In this document: one piece after another, positions 13,407 to 20,239 of the stretch
Layout: each line of letters starts with the position of its first letter
Position numbering within the stretch: the stretch's first letter is position 1
Assembly: GCA_001789355.1 (NCBI GenBank)
Contig: MFZI01000023.1
Location: forward strand, 1-33,446
Source of the DNA: Candidatus Roizmanbacteria bacterium RIFCSPHIGHO2_01_FULL_39_8
Lineage (GTDB): Bacteria > Patescibacteriota > Microgenomatia > UBA1406 > GWC2-37-13
Direction of reading: 5' to 3'
Length of the DNA: 33,446 nt
Position numbers and translations under genes: made by a program
The notes under the pieces: model-generated
The model's database searches: none
What the model saw: the letters and a program-made list of their open reading frames with translations, nothing else
What the model was told of the DNA's origin: nothing

Positions 13407-13435
13407 AGAATACTCAATACAATATGCTTTGTCAA
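13407..13435 (-). promoter_or_regulatory. Promoter of the pilin-like operon
   Basis: Minus strand TTGACA (13435-13430), 17-bp spacer, TATTCT (13412-13407), about 16 nt before the ATG at 13390. The -35 is a consensus hexamer. Confidence 0.75.
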
Positions 13436-13446
13436 GCCCCATTTGA

Positions 13447-14967
13447 TTACTCTTCTTTGAGACGATACTGTAGAGCTTCAGAAACAAACACTGCTTCAAT
13501 TTTATTTCTATCGTTTAAGTCGGCGATAGTCTGAGCAACCTTTATTATTTTGAAATAAGACCGCGCCGAAAGTGAAAGTCGCGATATGGCCTGCTTTAAA
13601 AAATCGATCGCTTCTTTCGAGAACTGACAGTATTTTTTGATCTGAGATGAGCTCATTTCACCATTGGTCTTCACAGAAGAATTTTTAAACCTCGTTTGCT
13701 GTCTTTGCCGAGCCACCTCTACCCGCTCTCGAACTTTTGCACTCGGTTCCGATTCTTTGTACAGATTTAGGCTTTCTTCCCGTACCGGAGGAACATCTAC
13801 ATGTAAATCAATACGATCAAGAAGTGGCCCAGATAATCTTTTGCGATATTTTAAAATTCCTCCGGGTAAACAATGACAAGGTTTTTTGGGATTTCCCAAG
13901 TTGCCACAAGGGCACGGGTTCGAGGCCGCAAGAAGCAAAAAACGAGAAGGAAACGTAAGACTTCCTGAAGCCCTCGATATCGAAACTTTTCCATCCTCCA
14001 AAGGTTGGCGCAAAGCCTCCAACACCGATCGGGAGAATTCGGGCAACTCGTCCAAAAATAGCACTCCCCGATGAGCCAAAGAAATCTCGCCAGGTTTAGG
14101 AATCGTTCCCCCACCGATGAGCCCTATCCGCGAAGTTGTGTGGTGAGGTGAGCGGAAAGGTCTCGCAGTCATAAAAAATGTATCTTCCAGTAATCCTGAA
14201 ACTGAATAAATTTTTGAGACCTCGAGCATTTCATCTCGATCCATCCGAGGGAGAACCGAGGGAAAGGCCCGAGATAACATAGTTTTGCCCGCTCCGGGAG
14301 GACCTTTAAGAAGGAGGTTGTGAAATCCGCTTGCCGCAATCTCAAGGGCCCGCTTGGCCTGGATCTGCCCTTTAATTTCGGAAAAATCAAATTCATATGT
14401 GCTTTCTTTAGCAAGGTGTTCCCAACTCAATTTTATTTGTTGAGCAATTTCTTTGTATCCGTTGAGGTGTAAGATCAGATCAGAAAGATTTTCTACCGGA
14501 TAGATATGCAGACCATCTACTAGACTTGCTTCTTTCGCACTTTCCAAAGGGATATAGAGATCCTTATATTTCAATTTTTTTGCCAAAAGGGCTATCGAAA
14601 TAACTCCGGGAACCCGCCGAACCTTTCCTTCCAAAGAAAGCTCTCCTAAAAATAGACTTTTTGTCAAATGTTCTTTTTGTACAGATCCTGATGCTGCTAA
14701 AATTCCTATCGCGATCGGGAGATCAAAGCGTGACCCTTCTTTAGGGATATCTGCCGGAGCAAGATTGATCGTAAGCCGGGAATCCGGCATCTCAAACCCG
14801 ACATTCTCGATCGCTGCCCTTACTCTATCTTTCGCTTCGTCTATTGACTTGCTGGGAAGGCCGACGATACTAAAAGTGGGGAAACCCTTTCCTGCCACGT
14901 CTACCTCCACCTCAATAAGTACACCATCCAAACCAATTGTGGTACCGGAACATACTTTAGCCAACAC
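13447..14967 (-). CDS. yifB: ComM/YifB Mg-chelatase-like AAA+ helicase
   Basis: 506 residues from GTG 14967. N-terminal ChlI-like domain (FPTFSIVGLPSKSIDEAKDRV; NLAPADIPKEGSRFDLPIAIG), Walker A LLLKGPPGAGKTM, Walker B and sensor region GVLFLDELPEF, CPCGNLGNP zinc-like cluster, arginine-finger region DRIDLHVDVPPV and the C-terminal lid. ComM is a hexameric motor that promotes branch migration of incoming DNA in natural transformation. The TTG at 15003 is the -35 box (TTGACT, 15003-14998); with TACATT at 14979-14974 the transcript starts at the GTG, so it is leaderless. Next to pilin-like genes. Confidence 0.93.
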   Translation of the reverse strand: MLAKVCSGTTIGLDGVLIEVEVDVAGKGFPTFSIVGLPSKSIDEAKDRVRAAIENVGFEMPDSRLTINLAPADIPKEGSRFDLPIAIGILAASGSVQKEHLTKSLFLGELSLEGKVRRVPGVISIALLAKKLKYKDLYIPLESAKEASLVDGLHIYPVENLSDLILHLNGYKEIAQQIKLSWEHLAKESTYEFDFSEIKGQIQAKRALEIAASGFHNLLLKGPPGAGKTMLSRAFPSVLPRMDRDEMLEVSKIYSVSGLLEDTFFMTARPFRSPHHTTSRIGLIGGGTIPKPGEISLAHRGVLFLDELPEFSRSVLEALRQPLEDGKVSISRASGSLTFPSRFLLLAASNPCPCGNLGNPKKPCHCLPGGILKYRKRLSGPLLDRIDLHVDVPPVREESLNLYKESEPSAKVRERVEVARQRQQTRFKNSSVKTNGEMSSSQIKKYCQFSKEAIDFLKQAISRLSLSARSYFKIIKVAQTIADLNDRNKIEAVFVSEALQYRLKEE

Positions 14968-14973
14968 GTAATC

Positions 14974-15003
14974 AATGTAGAATTTACCTCTGGAAGAAGT
15001 CAA
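14974..15003 (-). promoter_or_regulatory. Promoter of yifB (leaderless)
   Basis: Minus strand TTGACT (15003-14998), 18-bp spacer, TACATT (14979-14974), six bases, then GTG 14967. Confidence 0.65.
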
Positions 15004-15005
15004 TG

Positions 15006-15021
15006 GACTATAAGCGACAAA
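15006..15021 (-). repeat. 16-bp motif shared by the yifB and dprA upstream regions, copy 1
   Basis: TTTGTCGCTTATAGTC on the minus strand, 38 nt before the yifB GTG. The identical 16 bp occur at 31432-31447, 43 nt before dprA. Confidence 0.6.
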
Positions 15022-15031
15022 AGGAGAAGTT

Positions 15032-15343
15032 TTACCTATTAGAAGAAGTCTTTTCTTTCATTTCCAAATGCTTGAACCAGCTACGTTTGAGAAGGATTGC
15101 AATGACGGCATAGACTCCGATATCGATCCATGAATCTTCTATGGATTCATTCACCGGTTTCTTGCCGTTCATGAGAAGATTTTTAATTCTATTGAATTTT
15201 TCCGAGATGCGAAAGGCTATCCCCAACTCCCCCATATCCAAAATGTTGCCTTTTCCGTAATCTTTATGTTTTTTCTTAAAAGTCTCAACCATCTTGCGAC
15301 ATACTTCTTCAAAGGCCTCATCAAGATATTTCGGTGATTTCAT
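15032..15343 (-). CDS. DUF1599 (nucleotide modification associated domain 1) protein
   Basis: 103 residues from the ATG at 15343. Signature: KKKHKDYGKGNILDMGELGI, then FRISEKFNRIKNLL and ESIEDSWIDIGVYAVIAI, the order of the DUF1599/Nmad1 family, an all-alpha fold found in phages and bacteria near nucleotide metabolism genes. The biochemical role is unknown. TATAAT lies 7 nt before this ATG; the longer frame to 15379 is made of a repeat and promoter sequence. The next genes on this strand are folA, thyA and an HD hydrolase, though a (+) gene lies between. Confidence 0.8.
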   Translation of the reverse strand: MKSPKYLDEAFEEVCRKMVETFKKKHKDYGKGNILDMGELGIAFRISEKFNRIKNLLMNGKKPVNESIEDSWIDIGVYAVIAILLKRSWFKHLEMKEKTSSNR

Positions 15344-15350
15344 TGAATCG

Positions 15351-15379
15351 ATTATACAAACAATTAAACGGCTTGTCAT
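15351..15379 (-). promoter_or_regulatory. Promoter of the DUF1599 gene, -35 inside a repeat
   Basis: Minus strand ATGACA (15379-15374), 17-bp spacer, TATAAT (15356-15351), seven bases, then ATG. The -35 hexamer overlaps the end of the inverted repeat 15375-15438. Confidence 0.65.
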
Positions 15380-15438
15380 GCTGAATTTATTTCAGTATCT
15401 GGCTTTAGAATCGGATCCTGAAACAAGTTCAGGATGAC
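15375..15438. repeat. MITE-like inverted repeat element, 64 bp
   Basis: Imperfect 25-bp arms (15375-15399 and 15414-15438, 21 of 25 matching), each built on TCAT.CTGAA.TT.TTTCAG, with a 14-nt centre. This is unlike the heptad repeats and has the look of a short mobile palindrome. It lies in the gap between DUF1599 and the PRTase-like gene. Confidence 0.65.
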
Positions 15439-15473
15439 TATCATTTTGATCTACTATGTCATACATCGTTCTC

Positions 15474-15502
15474 TTGACTCAAAATTAAAATGAGTATAGA
15501 AT
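15474..15502 (+). promoter_or_regulatory. Promoter of the PRTase-like gene
   Basis: TTGACT (15474-15479), 17-bp spacer, TAGAAT (15497-15502). Gives a leader of about 77 nt that ends in an intrinsic terminator. Confidence 0.6.
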
Positions 15503-15559
15503 TCATCCCCAGTATGTTGCATCGACTCATTAGAAAATTCCGAATTTCTCATTAACAGT

Positions 15560-15582
15560 TCCCCCACCAGGGGGATTTTTTT
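15560..15582 (+). terminator. Attenuator-like terminator before the PRTase-like gene
   Basis: TCCCCC-ACCA-GGGGGA, then seven T, three bases before the ATG at 15586. A terminator directly upstream of a gene, inside its own leader, implies regulated read-through. ATCCCC earlier in the leader (15505-15510) could pair with GGGGAT and break the stem, but it lies at the very start of the transcript. Confidence 0.65.
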
Positions 15583-15585
15583 AAT

Positions 15586-16530
15586 ATGCCAGTAGATCTA
15601 AAAGAACTGTCAAAAAGAACATTAGAACAGGCTCCTATAACCTATAAAACTTATGGGACTGGAAAAGTTGAAATTGCACATTTACAAGGTAAACGTTTTG
15701 ATGTTCTCCCTTTTTTAAAGGATCCAGATTACTATAAAGGAACGGGTGCCAGTCCTTATGTAGATTATTTGGTAAATTTCGGAGATACTTTTGCCGGACT
15801 AATTGGCGAATATGATGGACAATATGGGACTTGGGGGAAACCAGAAGATTTAGCACAGGATGGAATAATTGTACTTCAGTACTTCGTTGAGGAGGCATCG
15901 GACATTATAAGAAGAATCGACGAACACTCTGCAAAAGGGCTTTATAATGACCAAGGATGGCAACAGAATTACTACGAAATGGCTAAATTTGCATATTCTC
16001 TTTTACGCAAATATGAAGAGCAATTTCGAATTGGACCAATACAAAGACCAGTTGCTTTGGAAAGAGCTGGTCTTGTGAGTGACAGGTTAGCAATGAATCT
16101 TCAAAAAGATGCAAGAATAAAGAACGAAACTCGAGTAATTACAAAAAGGGTACATTTAGTTGGTGAGGAACAAGGAGAAGTTGCCACTTCAGTCATATGG
16201 CGTGATGTGAATCAACTCCACATTCTTAACGGACAACTTATAGATGTGGTAGATTTTGTTAATCCAGCTTCAGGTGCATCTACAGCTGGAGTGATTCTTG
16301 CTGCAGGACAGGAAGGTGTTCGTCCTTCACATGTAGTTCATCGTTCAGTCAGTGCAACTCGTCAGGGAATCATGTTTAATAGAATGGCTTTGAATTATTT
16401 AGGGATTGGTTCTTCTTTTATCACAGTTGGAGAAACAGGCCGTATGTCTACAAAATTCTACTTAGAATCCCCAGGAGTAGGTGATGCTGGTGAAGCTTTA
16501 AGAAATTTTCAACCAAAGTGGGTCAAATAA
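15586..16530 (+). CDS. Uracil phosphoribosyltransferase-like protein with N-terminal extension
   Basis: 314 residues, no cysteine. The C-terminal half (from about 155) follows the type I PRTase/UPRT plan: GEVATSVIWRD, then VVDFVNPASGAST (221-233) in the place of the PRPP loop (usually DD.LATGGT/S), and PGVGDAGEALR (296-306), which matches the UPRT C-terminal signature GLGDAGDR. The PRPP loop is altered (NPASG for ATGG, D-F for D-D/E), so activity may be changed. The first 150 residues, rich in Tyr and Gly, are not recognised. A terminator three bases upstream suggests control by a nucleotide or PRPP signal. Confidence 0.55.
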   Translation: MPVDLKELSKRTLEQAPITYKTYGTGKVEIAHLQGKRFDVLPFLKDPDYYKGTGASPYVDYLVNFGDTFAGLIGEYDGQYGTWGKPEDLAQDGIIVLQYFVEEASDIIRRIDEHSAKGLYNDQGWQQNYYEMAKFAYSLLRKYEEQFRIGPIQRPVALERAGLVSDRLAMNLQKDARIKNETRVITKRVHLVGEEQGEVATSVIWRDVNQLHILNGQLIDVVDFVNPASGASTAGVILAAGQEGVRPSHVVHRSVSATRQGIMFNRMALNYLGIGSSFITVGETGRMSTKFYLESPGVGDAGEALRNFQPKWVK

Positions 16531-16531
16531 C

Positions 16532-17050
16532 TTAAGAATTATTTTCTAGCGCGAGAAAAGTATATTTGTATTCCCTATTTCTTGATTCTTTTTTAAAGAC
16601 TACTTTTCTAAATTCTGAATAATCGGGAAAAAAGGTATCCGCGTCAAATTTTCCCTTTACAATTGTCAGATATAATTTGTCCGCATATTTGATTCCCTCT
16701 TTATAAATCTGTCCCCCTCCTATAATAAATATTTCGCCTTGAGTTTCCTTCTTTTTTCCTTGCTCTAGAGCCTCTTCCATAGAATTTACCACATAAAACT
16801 CAACTAATTGATCAATTGAGTTCTGAGGGAATGGGGGTTTATATTTTTTATCTCTGGTAATTATAATGTTTACTCTCTTTGGTAAAAGCCTTCCAATTGA
16901 CTCTAAGGTTTTTCTTCCCATAATAACAACGTGGCCTTTGGTTAATTCCCGGAAAAGCTTCATATCCTCGGGAATATCCCATAGAAGCTTATTATTTTTT
17001 CCCAGTTCCCTATTTTCGCCAATTGCCGCAATCATACTAATTTTTATCAT
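16532..17050 (-). CDS. folA: Dihydrofolate reductase
   Basis: 172 residues, standard for bacterial DHFR. Seen: SMIAAIGENRELGKNNKLLW (Met20-loop region), IPEDMKLFRELTKGHVVIMGRKTLESIG (catalytic acid in the helix and the NADPH-binding GRKT), and IFIIGGGQIY (the GG motif). Reduces dihydrofolate, the by-product of ThyA, to tetrahydrofolate. It starts 4 bp after thyA on the same strand, so both are cotranscribed and their products work as one cycle. Confidence 0.95.
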   Translation of the reverse strand: MIKISMIAAIGENRELGKNNKLLWDIPEDMKLFRELTKGHVVIMGRKTLESIGRLLPKRVNIIITRDKKYKPPFPQNSIDQLVEFYVVNSMEEALEQGKKKETQGEIFIIGGGQIYKEGIKYADKLYLTIVKGKFDADTFFPDYSEFRKVVFKKESRNREYKYTFLALENNS

Positions 17051-17054
17051 AGTG

Positions 17055-18041
17055 CTATTTTTTGCTTTTTTGAAAATATCCGCCAGAGACAGACAGTGCA
17101 GCTTTAATAGGTGAGTGAGGATTGTAATTGAGAAGTTCTAAAAAATTCGGCCTGAATTCGTCTACCGTCTTGAATTCACTTGTAAATCTAATTTTCGGAA
17201 ACGGGCGCGGTTTTCTTTTAAGCTGTTCCCTGACTTGATTCACGTGGATCTCGTATACATGACAGTCTCCAAACGTATGGACGAATTCTCCCGGTTTATA
17301 CCCCGTAATCTTTGCGAGAATAAGAGTCAAAAGGGCATACGATGCGATATTAAAAGGAACACCCAAAAATAAATCCGCGCTTCTCTGGTAGAGCTGAAGA
17401 CAAAGTCTTCCATCGATCACATTTAATTGATACATGTTGTGGCAGATCGGAAAATGAGAGGTATCTTGATACCTCGCCATCGTGTATAAATATTCCGGAT
17501 TCCAGGAATTTACGATCGCATTATGACAGTTTGGGTCTTCAACTACCTCGTTGACCGCCCACTTTAACTGGTCAATCGTGCGGGCAGGTTTACCCGCCGA
17601 AGCCTTGGCGGAGGTGGGCCAGCGTCTCCATAGTTCTCCATAGATTCTCGGCAGATTTCCCCACTTTTTTGCGAATTTCTTATCTGTCCTGATTTTTTCT
17701 ATAAATTCTTCTTTTGTCAGTTGATTCTTCATACTTAATTCTTGATTCTTAATTCTGTATATTTTGTATGGATAGTCGTCCCAAATATGCACGTTATTGT
17801 CTACTAGATATTTAATATTCGATTGACCTGACATAAACCAGTACAATTCGTGAATTACTCCTTTCCAGTAGACTTTTTTTGTCGTGAGAAGCGGGAATCC
17901 ATCATTCAAATCAAATCGTATCTGTTTTCCGAATAGACTGAATGAAGCATCTCCTGTGCCCCGATCGACTTTCCGGTAGCCTTTGCTTAGTGCTTCCTCC
18001 ATGAGATCTAAATACTGTTGTTCTGGGTGAGTTTGTTTCAT
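17055..18041 (-). CDS. thyA: Thymidylate synthase with two repeat-encoded insertions
   Basis: 328 residues from the ATG at 18041 (E. coli ThyA has 264). Makes dTMP from dUMP with methylene-tetrahydrofolate. Catalytic Cys200 in FPICHNMYQL, and QRSADLFLGVPFN and DCHVYEIHVNQV are intact. Residues 96-107 (RIKNQELSMKNQ) and 144-153 (SAKASAGKPA) lie within or beside the variable segment between the dUMP loop and GRTIDQL-like region; both are encoded by repeat DNA. The ATG overlaps the stop of the HD gene (ATGA), so translation is coupled. An upstream longer frame overlaps that gene and is rejected. Confidence 0.95.
   Translation of the reverse strand: MKQTHPEQQYLDLMEEALSKGYRKVDRGTGDASFSLFGKQIRFDLNDGFPLLTTKKVYWKGVIHELYWFMSGQSNIKYLVDNNVHIWDDYPYKIYRIKNQELSMKNQLTKEEFIEKIRTDKKFAKKWGNLPRIYGELWRRWPTSAKASAGKPARTIDQLKWAVNEVVEDPNCHNAIVNSWNPEYLYTMARYQDTSHFPICHNMYQLNVIDGRLCLQLYQRSADLFLGVPFNIASYALLTLILAKITGYKPGEFVHTFGDCHVYEIHVNQVREQLKRKPRPFPKIRFTSEFKTVDEFRPNFLELLNYNPHSPIKAALSVSGGYFQKSKK
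17583..17612. repeat. GC-rich palindrome inserted in frame in thyA
   Basis: CCGCC-GAAGCCTT-GGCGG (17594-17611) and flanks, encoding ThyA residues 144-153. It is much richer in G+C than the gene and interrupts RWPT...RTIDQL. Confidence 0.65.
17721..17756. repeat. Heptad repeat inserted in frame in thyA
   Basis: Units AGAATTA AGAATCA AGAATTA AGTATGA AGAATCA on the minus strand, period 7. Encodes ThyA residues 96-107. Same unit family as 18641-18716. Confidence 0.65.
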
Positions 18042-18634
18042 TTTTTTTCTTTCCAATCGCCCGCGGTAAATCTGTTTCGGGCGAAAAAATGCCAATCATG
18101 TGGATTTGAATCCTGGACATCTTTCCACATTTTTTTTGCAGAGGCGGTGTAGAGTTTTTTATACACTCTTTTTCTGGTATCGAGCCAGTATTTGCGCAGT
18201 GTTTCGCCTTTTACTTCTTGTTCCTTAAGCTCAAATTCCACATCCAGATTATCAGCGTCTTTGACAATTTTTGCTTCGATTGTTTTTCTTTCTTCGTATT
18301 CTTTCCATAGCTCGATCATTTCCTTCTCCATCACAGTACCGTCAAAAACATCTTTTACTGCCATTTCTTCATCGCGCGAAGTATACAAGCGTGAAATATA
18401 GTGAACGTCTCCACTCCTGCTCTCTCCTACATCGTGAACCAATGCCATCTGCACTACTTTTCCAATATTTTTCACCCCTTCATACGAAGCGAGAATCATC
18501 GCGATCCACGCGACTCGAAAACTATGCTCTGTTTCATTGGAAAAATCGGCATTCAAAAACTGCCGCCAGTTCCGCTGGAGAAATCGTAGACACCCCACCT
18601 CGTACAATAGTTCCAGATCACGTTTTTTAGTCAT
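18038..18634 (-). CDS. HD-domain phosphohydrolase, YfbR-like
   Basis: 198 residues. The metal-binding order is complete: NETEHSFRVA (His), ALVHDVGE (HD pair) and KDADNLD (Asp), as in YfbR/HDDC2-type 5'-deoxynucleotidases. Such enzymes remove phosphate from dNMPs, which fits a gene coupled to thyA and next to folA. The stop overlaps the thyA ATG by 4 nt. GATACT lies 6 nt before the ATG, inside a heptad repeat, so the mRNA is probably leaderless. Substrate inferred. Confidence 0.85.
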   Translation of the reverse strand: MTKKRDLELLYEVGCLRFLQRNWRQFLNADFSNETEHSFRVAWIAMILASYEGVKNIGKVVQMALVHDVGESRSGDVHYISRLYTSRDEEMAVKDVFDGTVMEKEMIELWKEYEERKTIEAKIVKDADNLDVEFELKEQEVKGETLRKYWLDTRKRVYKKLYTASAKKMWKDVQDSNPHDWHFFARNRFTAGDWKEKK

Positions 18635-18640
18635 TGGATT

Positions 18641-18716
18641 AGTATCAAGAATTAAGTAGTAAGTATTAAGTATAAAAATATATACTTTCTTAATTCTTAA
18701 TACTTGATACTTACTT
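18641..18716. repeat. Heptad-period inverted pair between the HD and Dcd-like genes
   Basis: Left units AAGAATT, AAGTAGT, AAGTATT, AAGTAT; right units TTAATTC, TTAATAC, TTGATAC, TTACTTC, each on a 7-bp step and in inverse orientation around an AT-rich centre. The left edge supplies the -10 (GATACT) of the HD gene. Confidence 0.65.
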
Positions 18717-18720
18717 CTCG

Positions 18721-19260
18721 TTATACTTGAGTTTCACGTCTTTTCGTTGTAACCCGTCCGTGTTGCCACTGTCCTCGGTAAAGGTTTCCATCACCATCGA
18801 CCCACTCAAACTGAACATGAACAATTCTACACCCGAGTTCTAAAGTAACCGGAACTGGACCCTCGTTTTTCATTCCAAATGTGAGTTTGCCTTTGTATCC
18901 TGGAGCAACGTTTCCCGTTCGGATAAACAGTCCTGACCGAAATGTGGTAGTTCTTGGCTTAAAATTTGCAGTAATATCTTGAGGAAGGTTTACTTTTTCA
19001 ATCGTTGAAATTAAATAAAAGTCTCCCGGTTTTATCTTTATCGATGAACTCTTTTTTTTGTCATACAGAGCGACTGTTTTTATTGCGGGTGTTTCCCGCT
19101 CGTTAATCCCCAAAAAAGCTTTTCCTTTTATCGAGTGGACTTCTCCAAGCCGAAGATCAAAACCTGCACCTTCCGGGTTAGCCAATTCTCTTTCGGCCAG
19201 ATCTTCAACTAGTTTAACTTTTTTGACGAGTTGTAATAATTTTTTTGGCCCTATTACCAT
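18721..19260 (-). CDS. dCTP deaminase/dUTPase superfamily protein
   Basis: 179 residues, close to Dcd. Seen: GAGFDLRLGEV (N-terminal strand), PGDFYLISTIEKVNLP, RTTTFRSGLFIRTGNVAPGYKGKL and C-terminal YRGQWQHGRV (like the YRNQQG lid). The superfamily makes dUMP precursors: Dcd deaminates dCTP to dUTP, Dut splits dUTP to dUMP, the substrate of ThyA. The catalytic Glu of Dcd (in TLEL/VLEF after this motif) is replaced (LTFGMKN), and the dUTPase Asp is Ala (NVAPGYKG), so the activity is uncertain. TAATAT lies 7 nt before the ATG. Confidence 0.75.
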   Translation of the reverse strand: MVIGPKKLLQLVKKVKLVEDLAERELANPEGAGFDLRLGEVHSIKGKAFLGINERETPAIKTVALYDKKKSSSIKIKPGDFYLISTIEKVNLPQDITANFKPRTTTFRSGLFIRTGNVAPGYKGKLTFGMKNEGPVPVTLELGCRIVHVQFEWVDGDGNLYRGQWQHGRVTTKRRETQV

Positions 19261-19274
19261 AAGCTAAATATTAC

Positions 19275-19350
19275 AAATAAACAAATTGTTGAATTACTCA
19301 TTCATTATTTAATTTATCTGAAATTTGCCGGATTTGTCATTTGTTTATTT
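19275..19350. repeat. Inverted repeat between Dcd-like gene and orphan
   Basis: Exact 12-bp arms AAATAAACAAAT (19275-19286) and ATTTGTTTATTT (19339-19350), 52 nt apart. Short 7-bp steps in both arms suggest the same heptad family. Confidence 0.5.
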
Positions 19351-19358
19351 TGTGCTTA

Positions 19359-19910
19359 TTATACACTTCCCATTTCTACTACCTTAAAATTTCCGTCATC
19401 TTTAAATTTGACTAAATAGAAGGGGATATCTTTCCCAGTCTTTTTTATCGATTCATAAAGATTATCTTCTATCGATGAAAATAAGACTTCATATAAATAT
19501 TCTTGATCGCAACCCGGAAATAATTTTACCGCCTTTTCCTCAACTAATTCTTGTGCAATTTTATAGAGTAGCTTACTCATGAGGGTCTGATGAAAAATAT
19601 AAAACTTCCCAGCTATGGCGCCTTGGCCAGTTTCTATTGTAAAAGCAGAACGAATATTGTAGTTTCCTTTAACTTGAAGAATTACATCGAAATTTAGTAT
19701 CTTCTCTTCCTCTTCATCTTGCAACAGTTTGAGAGCTTTTATAAGAGATTCAACTTTATTTTTATAAACCTCGAATCCGAAATCTTCTCCTGCTTTACTC
19801 ACCGCGCCAACAACATCAAGTGACATCTTTTCTTTTTTTTCATCAATTGGATAGCGGCTGTTGAATATTATCTCCTCAACGTGTTCTTTTGAAACAATTA
19901 TCCCTTTCAC
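19359..19910 (-). CDS. Hypothetical protein, 183 aa
   Basis: No family recognised. GTG start chosen because TATACT lies 8 nt before it; the longer frame to 19928 would include the promoter. Predicted alpha/beta, acidic, no signal or membrane segment. The middle has a beta-rich section (LNFDVILQVKGNYNIRSAFT), followed by helices with paired Glu/Lys. Cys is rare. It ends just after an inverted repeat and lies in a minus-strand run with the next two genes. Confidence 0.5.
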   Translation of the reverse strand: MKGIIVSKEHVEEIIFNSRYPIDEKKEKMSLDVVGAVSKAGEDFGFEVYKNKVESLIKALKLLQDEEEEKILNFDVILQVKGNYNIRSAFTIETGQGAIAGKFYIFHQTLMSKLLYKIAQELVEEKAVKLFPGCDQEYLYEVLFSSIEDNLYESIKKTGKDIPFYLVKFKDDGNFKVVEMGSV

Positions 19911-19928
19911 AAGAAGATAGTATACCAC

Positions 19929-20165
19929 TCAGGTATTCACAATTTCAGACAGGAGATCTACAATCTGTCCAGTCGTATACTGAGGATATTTCTGAGCAAT
20001 CCTCTCGGCAATCTCCTGTAAGATCTTCCATTGTGCCTCTTTGTTGGTGAGAAAACGATATCCATATTTTGTTTTTTTGGCAAACTGGAACCAAGCAATC
20101 GGTTTTCCCATGTGTTTAGCTTTTAAGCCAACTTCCAACTTCAAAACCTCCACTATTTTTTTCAT
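19929..20165 (-). CDS. Hypothetical basic protein, 78 aa
   Basis: From the ATG at 20165 (the longer frame to 20351 overlaps the next gene and lacks a promoter). Lysine-rich: MKKIVEVLKLEVGLKAKHMG, aromatic PIAWFQFAKKTKYGYRF, then a helical QEIAERIAQKYPQY segment. Basic and short, possibly DNA- or RNA-binding, but no domain recognised. TACAAT lies 9 nt upstream of the ATG. Confidence 0.45.
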   Translation of the reverse strand: MKKIVEVLKLEVGLKAKHMGKPIAWFQFAKKTKYGYRFLTNKEAQWKILQEIAERIAQKYPQYTTGQIVDLLSEIVNT

Positions 20166-20239
20166 ATGGAGCTTATTGTAAATAAGAAAGAAAGTAACTG
20201 CTTGATAGGAACCTGACACGATTCTGACTGGGAAAAATA

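Noticed and set aside
12965..13435. TTG start at 13435 for the pilin-like gene, and TTG start at 15003 for yifB
   Set aside because: Both TTG codons are part of TTGAC(A/T) -35 boxes; later starts fit the promoter spacing and family length.
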